Positions 47,786-57,317 of a stretch of DNA of 64,000 nt are shown here, piece by piece. The stretch's first letter is position 1, and every line of letters begins with the position of its first letter. The DNA is from Inonotus obliquus. Its lineage: Eukaryota > Basidiomycota > Agaricomycetes > Hymenochaetales > Hymenochaetaceae. The stretch is taken from NCBI GenBank assembly GCA_032164295.1, contig JAJHTX010000006.1, positions 1,302,001 to 1,366,000 on the forward strand, in the 5' to 3' direction. Both the position numbers and the translations under genes were made by a program. The notes under the pieces were generated by a model that made no database searches, was not told the origin of the DNA, and saw nothing but the letters and a program-made list of their open reading frames with translations.

Positions 47786-50535
47786 TTAGGTGCCAGTCGT
47801 AATAGGTTCAGGGGGGGATTGCAAATTGCTAGTCCCCGATCCACCTCCGACGGATTCATCCGAAGCCGGTGGAGCCTTTTCTTTCGATTCTCCTTCTCCT
47901 CTAGTCCCCGCCGCGTCTGGAGGAGTCGAAGGAGCCACACGCGTAGCAGTACTTCTAGGCAACATACTCCGACACCTTAGGAGGTCTACTATACATCGAC
48001 TTGTCACTTCCTGAACATTCTCCAGAACCCTCAAACGTTCATCGATTGCCTCGCGTGTAAGTTGGTCGAAAACTTGGAGCTGCTCATTCGTTAACACGGA
48101 AGGAAGTTCCCGCGCGCTCCGGCGCCTATTCAATCCCACCATCCGCTCGGGTCTCTGGTGTGGACCATTTGGCAAATTGCTGCTAGTCCTTCCTAAAGAA
48201 ATCCGCTGCGATGTCCGGATTAGTGGCGGGATAGCAATATGTGGGTCGTATAGCGGAATTAAGGCAGGAGCTTGTACCGATTGATGAAGGTCCGATGCAG
48301 AAATGTTCTCGCTGGAACGAGAAGACCTCGATGGACCATTGTTCAGCTCGCTTCCATTAGACGCCCGTGCCTCGGAAGGCAACGAAGCTTGACTAGTTTC
48401 TGCACTAGGAGGCCGGTTGGCTGGCGAATTACCACTTCCGGGTGACAAACGCCGCAAGGCTGCTGCTGCCGCGGCTTCTCGAGCGCTAGTTGAGGGTGAC
48501 TCTGGAGGTGGACCGGCTTCCGTCGCGGAGCCGTTCACAGGTGGACTTGTTTGGTTTCTACTTGAGGATTGTTCAGCACCAGCTTCCGTCGTTGTCGGCG
48601 TAGGTGTAGGAGCTTGAGCTGGCTGTCCTCTCGGCGCAGCATCGTTAGCGTTCTCCTGAGCTTGTGGCCAAGCATGCCAAACACCGTCTGGATCAAAGAA
48701 TCCCGCAAGACGCTGTCCTCGGGCGGCAAGTAGCCGAGGATAAGTAAGGTGAGGAGCAAACATAGGGGGGAGTTCCTGTTGGTTCAAGATTCCATTCGCT
48801 TGCGGTGCTTGTCCTGCAAAAGGCATAGGAGGAAACTGTCCGTGTCCGACTGGAGGCATCGCGGCTCCAATAATGCGGCCGAAGATTCCACCACGATTTG
48901 CCTGCTGATTAGGCTGCCATTGAAATGGCTGAGCAGGTGCTATGCCGTTAGGCGCTTGCGGAAGTACCTCAGGTTGAACTCGAGCAGGACCAGCCTGGTT
49001 ATTCCCTTGAGATGGCTGGTTCTCTTCAAGCACAGATCTTCGGCTAGTGAGTTTGGTGTTTCGATGAGAAAAGTTTGGTGGAAGAACATCGATATATATA
49101 TTAAGAAGTCGGAGATGGGTACTTACCAGGTTGGACAACTCTGTTGCCGCTCTAGCCAAGAACGAAGGCAATAGAAATGAAAAATGTGACCGCATGGCAG
49201 TTTTTTTGGAGTCGTATTCGGTCCATCTTGCGGTGTTGGAACCTGACCAGCGACGCCACCAGCTTCCGGTGTACCTGAAGGGTGAACCATTTCATCTCGA
49301 CAAATGATACAGGTTCTGTCCGTCATATTGTTTAGTTCCTCCTCAGTTGCGTTCGGATACCGTTCATCCATATTTCGGGTCGCAGTCCGATATCGGAGGA
49401 GATCACGGAAACGCATGATAAACGACCGAGCAGTGATGTATACATCTCGGACAATATTCAGCGGGAGACCGTAGAATGCCAGAACGAGCATGAAGAATGC
49501 CATATAGGTTACAAGCTTAACGAAATCTTCAAGCCGGACGTGTGCAGGTAAGTGATCATCTCCCACTGAAAGTTTCTGGACATACCTGTCACCAGCTCAA
49601 CATAGAATACCAACATGCTTTTATCCTCCCATGGAGGTGCGTTTTCTCCGCCTCTAAAGGACGCGCGCCTAAGATCGTAAAGAGATATGGCATACTTTGC
49701 AACCGAGTTGCCTAGACTTGCAAGCAGAATCGCGTACTGATGGTCATGAGTTTACAATCACATTCTCAAAGGCAACTAATTGAGCTTACTTCGCTGGCAA
49801 ATAACACAGTCCCGCCGACACCTTGGGTGACCATACTTTCTATAGTCAAAAGGAACACGACAAGATCCGTTGCCCAAAGCAGCCAAATGAGTGCAATAAT
49901 GCGAATATGGAATAACAAAGGTGGTCCTGGGTAAGGTCTCTGGTCCATCTAAATTCCTCTAAGTTGACTAACTTTTCAATTAGTGTGCGTAAGCGCAACT
50001 TACCCATTCTATTCTATCCGATAGGAGCCAATGGAAGCATTTTGTGAATAACAAAAGGCCGAACATGAGTGCGAAGGGGATGTCGAACTCGTCCCGGAAT
50101 ATGGTGAACGCGAGCAGAGATTCCGTCACGAAGAACCACATCCGGTCATATAAGCGCTAAATAGACAGATAATTGATACGATGTGCAGATTCTCAACGAG
50201 GCCGGTACGCACCTCAACTTCCATGGCTCTCAATGGTCCAAAGAATACTTGCTGCAATAAGCGACCGGCCAAGAGCGCAAGAAGCAGCCCAAAGTTCGCA
50301 AGAACCTGTAGATTCGATCTATCAGTCACCGACACACATTGTAGCACAATGAAAAAGCAAGTACCACGACGGAGCCATTGCTTTTGGAAAGGTAGACTGC
50401 CACGGAGTAGAAGTTGCTGTGTTTCTTGAGCGCATTCACGATTACCGCGAACACTGCGCAGACAGAAAGTGCCGTATACAAAGGAACGCGGTATGAGGCT
50501 AGCGTAGACGCATAGTGTTGAAGTTGAGGTGGCAT
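47786..50535 (-). CDS. HRD1: HRD1-type ER membrane E3 ubiquitin ligase
   Basis: Read from ATG at 50535. The N-terminal half has about six hydrophobic segments ('LYTALSVCAVFAVIVNAL', 'LQVLANFGLLLALLAGRLLQ', 'FHIRIIALIWLLWATDLVVF', 'FVKLVTYMAFFMLVLAFYG' and others). A RING-H2 finger follows: 'TCIICRDEM', a Gly/Pro/Thr-rich insert, then 'LPCGHIFHFYCLRSWLERQ' and 'QSCPTCRRS' (last Cys restored by an intron after CCAACCTG). The C-terminal 400 residues are Pro/Gln/Ser/Ala-rich and poorly conserved. Known role: Hrd1/synoviolin forms the retrotranslocation channel and ubiquitin ligase of ER-associated degradation. All eight zinc ligands are present. The insert between the Cys pairs is longer than in the yeast protein, as in many basidiomycetes. 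Confidence 0.93.
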
Positions 50536-50740
50536 CGTCTGGGGTGACGACGGAGGTCTTTGAGAGTCCTATACATTCAGCACACGACTGAGCAATAGAC
50601 ACAAGATGACACGTCTTCACGAACACGTGGCGGCAACTGATCCGCGCTACGTAATACACACCTCCACAAGTTTTTGTTCTCAATTCTTCATCTTTCTAAC
50701 GTCTATGCTACTAGCTGTCGAAATACAACGCCGGAATACA

Positions 50741-52918
50741 TCAAGCGTGCTTTTCATACACAGCACCGTCCGAATCTGGAGGGCTAGGAGGGTCATCTAT
50801 AGTCTTGACTGGTCCTTTGAACCAACGGTGTGCGGAAAGCACCCAGTGAAGCCCAGCATAAGTAAAGACACCCATTATAATCACGACAGCATAGTCTGAA
50901 TCGTGTGGCGAGAGGTAGGGTAAGCCGGGTGCATAGGGAAAGGAATGCAGAGCCACGTACTCATATCCTCTGCGTGCACAGATTGATCGGGAGGAAACAT
51001 GAGTAATACAATTATGAAGGTCACCCATGCGACAGAGATGCAGCCCAGAGGGACGCCCCAGCGTCCGAGGCTGAATGGTCCGGGTATGAACTTCGTGCGA
51101 CCCGAGGTTACTCGCAGGAATATTGGTGTCGCATAAGACGTGTACAACCCGATAACGGCCATACTAAACATCATCCGGATTCAATATCAAAATCGGATGG
51201 TGTAAAGATTGCAACTCACCCAGCAAGGGAAGTGAGCGCTGCTTCGGAGAAGCCGAGAACCCCGCAAATAGCAGCAGCACCCACGACTAGCCAGACGGCT
51301 GCAACAGGTGTTTGGGTGTGCTTATTTATTCGCCGCCAGTAGCGGGATCCTGGCAATGCGCCATCGCGAGCAAATGCGAATACTACACGCGATGCATCAA
51401 CGGTTTGAGCCGCGCCTGTGACAAACTGCGAGCCGTGATCATGAGGCCTCTTATCTCAAATGGTTCCACCCACCTGTACGACTATGATCAGTGACCAGAC
51501 GGCAAGCATTCCCTTTTTACCTAGCACATCAAGGAATAGCTGACCCATCGGCAGAGCTAACTCGGTATTAAGTAGTGCTGGCACCGATGCCAAGGCGAAG
51601 GACGCTGCTATAAGAATGAGCCATCCGAGAGCTGCTGTAGCGCCGACCCCGATAAGAATAGCCAGTGGGCCTGCCCATGCTGCATTCGTGGTTTCTTCAC
51701 TGATATGCGCCGCAGAGTCGTCTATTCGAAGCTCGTGTGAGAATCCAGCGCATGCTACTATTCAGGGACGTACATCCCGTTAGGGTCCACATTGGAGCGG
51801 TGAATGCCAAGAGAAATGCCCATCCATCTGTTCACAATGGTTCACAATGAGATTCCCACAAGATACGGAAAAGCGATGTCTGCAAACCATTGGACCAACC
51901 CGTGTTATTCTCGAACATCGTGAATGCGTCGCGCGTAGACACTCTGTCGCTGCCCGAGCAAACATAGAGGGCGATTATGACCCCCACAGTCGTGCCAACT
52001 GTAGTGCATGAATAACGGATAGGCATCTAGTTTCAGGGACTTACCGTTGATGATGACGTATAGCAGGTTGATCCTGGCCAATACGCTTGTTGCGGCGGAG
52101 CACACGATACCATGGACAAAGAGAATTGCAAGAAGGATCCCGTAGGTTGGACCATTTCCTAAATTTACCGAGCCGTCAGAGCCTACTGCAATAGCAGTAG
52201 TTATCATCTGTGCGCTTGACGGGGCATCAGAATCCGAATTTAAATTCGGAATGGCAGCGAAACAAATCGAGTAGGTTGGCAGACAGCTCACCAAGTAAAG
52301 TCGATAGAACAGACTAGGGTTACCTGCCCCGTTACGTTAGCCCACCCAGTAATCCAGCTCGCGAGTGCCGACCATCGTGGTGGTGCGAGCTTGGCCGAGA
52401 AATAATACAGTCCAGCACTTGTGCTATTCGATTTCATAAGCACTAGTCTCGAGCCCATTACAGAACACATACGGCATCGAGGAGGTGAGTTCCGCCATTG
52501 AACTGCGAAATTTCATTGGGGTGTGGTCCGGATAGAAAAATCGCGGACGTACGCTGCTATTGGCATGACGAAGATGCTGGGAATAAGCCACCCGAAGACC
52601 ATACCAACGTGCCCGCCGGATGCAAGCGGAAACGATAGTGTCGATGATACGGACGCTATGACGCCCATGATAGAGAATGCAAACGCGATTGTCTCAATCA
52701 ACTATTTCCAGGCAAGAAATACGCAGAACGGGTATAGTATCAGAATCCTTTACTCATTTCAGAGTGTTACGCACTGAAAACTCTCGCCTAAACTCAGATT
52801 TGTAGCCCAATTCAGCAAGCAACTTATTGTCTTCTGCATGCAAGGCATCGAGCTCATTCGAACGACCATTAATCACCTCAGTGGTGACAGTAACACCCTG
52901 ATTTGAGGCCTTTGTCAT
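50741..52918 (-). CDS. APC-superfamily amino acid/GABA/choline-type permease
   Basis: Read from ATG at 52918 through about ten exons. The cytoplasmic N-terminus (MTKASNQGVTVTTEVING) ends in 'LLAELGYKSEFRREFS', the usual motif before TM1 in fungal APC permeases. TM1 is 'LIETIAFAFSIMGVIASV' with 'SSTLSFPLASGGHVGMVFGW'. Others follow: 'MAELTSSMPTSAGLYYFSAK', 'WASALASWITGWANVTGQV'-like, 'GYDSAAHISEETTNAAWAGP', 'LAVWSLIIVVQFVTGAAQTV', 'DASRVVFAFARDGALPGSRY'. This is the APC (2.A.3) family with about 12 TM helices; the best resemblance is to GABA (Uga4) and choline-type permeases. Substrate cannot be fixed. The amidohydrolase gene diverges from it, which suggests uptake of an amine or amide compound. 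Confidence 0.88.
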
Positions 52919-53483
52919 CTCTCGAGCACGGAGGAGAAGGAGGAGAAGGGTGTAGTCAAGTTTCAGAACCCGACATGGACAAGAACAGCGCTGATAGAGC
53001 CTTTATCAAATTAACCGGCCAAAGAAGGACTGAGCACATAGCTAGCCGGTGATATCGTCCGTAGTGAATTGGATGATATGTCAGTGATAGGAAGTTCCCA
53101 GCGTCGTTGCCCGAGTGTGAGAAGCCATAGCGGCCGCTTTTGATAAGACTCCGAGCTGATAGTTCTGTTGAACCTAACATGCGTTGAGGTAGAATTAATA
53201 CTTGTCTCAGCGTAGAAATCGACTACACGGGAATGATTAGCGACTACTACCAGTAGGACCCAAGAAGATTTATTTTTGGCGTTGATTGGAGAAAGGGGAG
53301 CCAAGCCATCCGGATGTTGAAATCAAGCCGAGATCCTCGGTGCAACTATGTAGAGATAGAGAGAGAGGAGACACCACGAGTCACCACCCGGTTTTTCTAT
53401 TATGGAGGAAGTTTTTCTTCCGACAAGATTGTTGTAACACTACAGGCAAAGAAACTCCACACGTGAGGCATGTGACCGGATCT

Positions 53484-53496
53484 TTCCGGTCCGGAA
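53484..53496. promoter_or_regulatory. TTCCGG-T-CCGGAA palindrome
   Basis: Two perfect 6-base arms (53484-53489 and 53491-53496) around one base. It contains inverted CGG/CCG triplets in the sense CGG-N-CCG, a spacing that binuclear zinc cluster proteins can bind. It lies about 455 bases upstream of the amidohydrolase start. Regulatory function is inference. Confidence 0.4.
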
Positions 53497-53592
53497 GAAC
53501 CAATTTCCAAGTGTGAGCGCTTAAGCTTTTCCTTCGTCCGCTCTTTGGAAGGAGGGTGAGTTCGCAGTACCAGTCCAGCAATATTGCTGTTG

Positions 53593-53614
53593 TATAAGGT
53601 TAGTCAACCTTATA
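53593..53614. repeat. 22-bp palindrome TATAAGGTT-AGTC-AACCTTATA
   Basis: Perfect 9-base arms (53593-53601 and 53606-53614) with a 4-base spacer, located 336 bases upstream of the amidohydrolase start codon. It could be an operator for a dimeric regulator or a small hairpin. No second copy is seen. Confidence 0.7.
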
Positions 53615-53949
53615 ATTCAATCTCTTGATTGGGCGCTTGAATCGATTCGGATGTATCCCGGCCGGTAGCTGATCAAAATAAGCGCTGAAAGACCAGAGCG
53701 CCGCGGCTGTCGGCATGCCCTGAGGGTCCGAGCGCTTAAATATTCCCTCTTTCATCTTCCATACCATACACTAAATTCTTTTGCGTCAGCTCGCACCATT
53801 AATATTACGCGAAAGTAATAAAATAGAAATGTTCAGGCTCACAAATTTCCAGCAGATTAAGAAGTCCACTGCTGTGCTTTATAATCTCCGACAGACTTAA
53901 AAGGCGAGGCAGTGTGGTATGGGTTTTTCAGTGAGTTTTACCACCTCTC

Positions 53950-56648
53950 ATGTCGGAGCGTCGCAAGTTTAACAAGTCCCCGCAGCCAGCTCAGCAACAT
54001 CCTGAGTCTCGCAGGGCACACGACGAGTTGGAGCCACGAACATCCAGACGTTTAGCATTTGGCAAGCTTGTGTTTGGCTCCGTCCTTCTTGCTGGTTTCT
54101 CGTTGCTGTTTCATTGGACTTCAGATGGTACGGGTGCGCTTCCGGACACGTACGCGCTCTGCTCGAAGAGTTCTCCAGCGATATACACAGTGGACAACGT
54201 GAATTCCGTTGTCCAATGCCTTCTCGTTCAAGACTCCAAAATCGTCTTCACTGGATCACTTGGTGGGTGGACAACATTAATGTTTCTGGATCGACCACTC
54301 AGCCGCGACATATCGTTTAGATGCCTTGAAACGGTCTTGGGGCTCAAGGGGTAACGCATCCCATGATCGAGACTTTCAAGCCACTGTCCATACACCCTTG
54401 GATATACGGTATATCCCCTCCAATTCTGTTGTGGTTCCGGGCATGACAGGCACGCCACATATTTTGTCGATGCTTTCTGACAATAATACTAATGTGAGTC
54501 AGACTCACATGGACATATCCTCGAATATGGCGCAAGCAGGATCTTACAGCTAGAAGGTTCAAGAGATAGTAAAGGTAAACGTAAAGCTTCACTTTCGTTC
54601 CCCATAATCTTATAGGCTTGATAAATCCAGCGGCCGTCAATCGAGTTAGAGACTATATTCTAGCACACGCGGATGTTCTGAATGATACATCAAGGTTTAT
54701 CGAAGGCTGGGGCTGGGATCATACAGGATGGCCGGCAGAACGGTTTCCATCATACGTAAGCTTCCAATGTAGGTGGATAGACGATCGTTCTTATTCATCC
54801 TTTTAGCGAGAACTCGAGGAAGACCCCATTGTCCGAGGCCGACCGATAGTACTTCAAAGTAAAGATGGTCACGCCCAATGGGTATCAAAGGCTCTTCTCG
54901 AGCAGATGTTGCCCTTGCCGGAGGATGTGAAGGGTGGACTCATTGTCCGGGACCAAGATGGGAATGCTACAGGTAATTAATCGGCCGACCAAACTACATC
55001 GGTCCTGACCGGCTTTACCAGGCGTTTTTCTGGACAAGGCTCAGGATTTGATAAGGAAGCCAAGTCTGACGGATGCGGACAGACTGCTCCGCTTCAATCA
55101 TGCTGTCCAAGACGCGCTTTCAAAGGGTTTAACATCTCTTCATGATGCTGGCTTTGATCCGGCATCGCTTCAGTTTTTCCGGAGGTACTAGCCTTAGCAA
55201 TGGTGGAATGAAGTTCATACTTATATTGATATTTCACAGACAGGCGGAACTCGGGAACCTTCCTGTCCGTCCTCTCAATCCATAACAAGTGTCATAACTG
55301 AAGCTTTTCTAGATACGGATATATGGGATGAGGTACTTTAACGAGAAGGCCGAGTATTGGGGAACCGAAGCATCGAAGATCGTCGACTTTAATCGGTTAA
55401 CATCAAGGAGTGTAAAGATATTTGCTGACGGTCAGTCATCATATTTGACTCGGGTCGATGAACTAATCAGAACTATTGTTCAGGGGCTCTCCGGTCGGGA
55501 GGCGCCGCGGTAAGTGCCGTCTTCCTTGCTTGAACAGGTTCTTGACTTTTCGGTCTTGGTGAATAGCTGTTTGAGCCATATGCGGATAACCCGGAAACAA
55601 ATGGATTCATGCGGATCGATCCTAGTGTTCTGTATGAATACATCCCCAAATTCATGAGAGATGGGTGGCAAGTGGTGAGTACGTGCACCCCCTCCCACCT
55701 GGTGATGTTGATCAGGTTTCTCAGAACATTCATGCCATCGGTGACCGAGCCAACTCCATCGTTCTTGACGCCTTGGAGTCATCCTATGCGAAGGTCCTCG
55801 GCGAACTGAACGGGACCTCCGTACGTCCGCGTATCGAGCATGCTCAGATTATACGGCCAGAAGATGCGGCGCGGCTTGCGAAGCTTGGAGGCTAGTCAAT
55901 ATTTCTACATATTCTATGAGGAGCTGATCTTACAGGCACCAATATTTCATTTGCTTCAATTAAATAGTGATCGCAAGCGTACAACCCACTCATGTGTGAG
56001 CAGCGCTTGCCATCGACATGTGCCTCCTTAGTTGCTGATGAGTTTTGCCAGCGTGAGCGATATGTGGTATGCAGAGGAGCGTCTGGTATGTTCCTTTACG
56101 TCCCAACATACATATTCTTCCGCTGATAAATGTCATGACGTACTTAAGGGACCGGAACGTGTCAGAAACTTGTACGCCTTCCGAACAATCATTGACGCAG
56201 GAGCACGGGTTACTCTAGGATCCGACTTCCCCGTCGAAGACATGAATCCATTGGCTGGATTCCATGCTGCGATAACGCGGTATTCATCCGACGGGCGCTC
56301 ACCTCATGGTCCAAACGGATGGTACGTAAATGTTTCGTCCTACTCGTGGGCGACTAATAGCGCCTCCTGTAAGGTTTCCGGAGCAGCGTTTGACTCGTCT
56401 CGAAGCGCTTAGAGGTAAGCTTATATCGAATTTCTATCTCCCGTACTCTAACCCGAGCTTCAGGCTTCACAATTGACCCGGCGTTTGCATCATTCACGGA
56501 AGGGAACCTCGGATCACTGGAACCCGGAAAATTCGCAGACTTTGTTGTGTTAGCTCAAAACATAATGACCATTCCGGTGAACAAGATATTAGAGACGAAA
56601 GTTATAGTCACAGTGTTGGACGGGAGACCGGTATTTGGAAGCTTGTGA
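53950..56648 (+). CDS. Membrane-anchored amidohydrolase (YtcJ-like, Amidohydro_3)
   Basis: About a dozen exons. An N-terminal TM segment ('LVFGSVLLAGFSLLFHW', residues 38-55) anchors the protein, with the catalytic domain on the non-cytoplasmic side. The metal motif HxH appears as 'VPGMTDSHGHILEYG'. Downstream are 'WGWDHTGWPAERFPSY', 'HAQWVSKALLEQ', 'GLTSLHDAGFDP', 'IEHAQIIRPEDAARLAKLG', 'VIASVQPTHVVSDMWYAEER', 'DAGARVTLGSDFPVEDMNPL' and the end 'GKFADFVVLAQNI'. These are the YtcJ-family landmarks (metal-dependent amide or imine hydrolysis). Two introns appear to use GC donors (ACAG/GCACGC near 54448 and GGAG/GCTAGT near 55890), needed to keep the conserved 'TDSHGH' and 'LGVIASVQPTH' blocks. 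Substrate unknown. The pairing with the divergent permease suggests catabolism of an imported amide. Confidence 0.85.
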
Positions 56649-57317
56649 TGAACGGCTGGAGCAATGAGGACTGTTGAACGAACGTCGCAAGTGACTTCAG
56701 CATCTATTTCACTGGTTTTTCCCTAGACCTTGGTCATTTGTACACCCCATATCTTGGCAAGATGTTACTATAAGACAATAATCTAAACGTGTCTGTTCCG
56801 AGGACGAAGAGAAGCGAGAAGAGGTGGATTTGATCAATGATATTTAGCGGAATCATAATGAATTGAATACGCGGTCACGTGCTGGTGCCACGCTGAAGGT
56901 CTACCCACGGCGGGCAAATCAGGATGGAGGTAAGGTTGGAATTTTAAATGTTTTTTTTGCTGTCATTTTAAATGCCGGTAAGCATATCGACCCGTAAGAT
57001 ATTATAAATATAAACCACGTGTTGATATTTTAAATATCGATAAGGGTATCGATCAGATTGATATTTTAAATATCAGTCGGGTAGATATTCTGTACTAGCA
57101 TATCTGCCTGAAAGAAATTTAAAATGGCTTTCGCGCTGTCATTTTAAATATCCGTAAGCACATCAAACCTACCGACACTATAAATATCAATCACGTGCTG
57201 ATATGCTTACCGGCATTTAAAATGGCGGCGAAAAAAACATTTAAAATTCCGACCTTACCTCCATCCTGATTTGCCCGCCGTGACCGCGTCTCAATTTTGA
57301 GCCTGTGTCGAACATCC
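56649..57317. other. Intergenic stretch occupied by an inverted-repeat element
   Basis: The first 210 bases are the 3' UTR-like end of the amidohydrolase gene. Most of the rest is the element described at 56861-57296. No coding region is present. Confidence 0.6.
56861..57296. mobile_element. MITE-like inverted-repeat element with nested repeats
   Basis: Core arms 56906-56988 and 57200-57282 (83 bp each) match as inverted copies at 79 of 83 positions; both begin CACGGCGGGCAAATCAGG at the outer end. The four differences are all C-to-T on the left arm, three of them at CpG. Outside the core, ACGCGGTCACG (56869-56879) and its complement (57279-57289), then AATTGA/TCAATT, continue the pairing, so the left arm seems interrupted by about 26 bp (56880-56905) flanked by CACG. 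Inside, a 70-bp unit (56958-57030) recurs directly at 57134-57205, and GATATTTTAAATATC palindromes occur twice. There is no coding capacity, so it is presumably non-autonomous. It ends about 20 bp from the helicase start codon. Confidence 0.8.

Larger units (their letters stand above)
52919..53949. promoter_or_regulatory. Divergent intergenic region of permease and amidohydrolase
   Basis: 1.03 kb between two start codons. No gene is supported (frames at 53286-53516 and neighbours lack motifs). It holds two palindromes described separately and further CCGG words at 53476 and 53659 that could be Zn2Cys6 half sites. GATA words, possible nitrogen-regulation sites, occur near 53350-53360. Confidence 0.5.
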
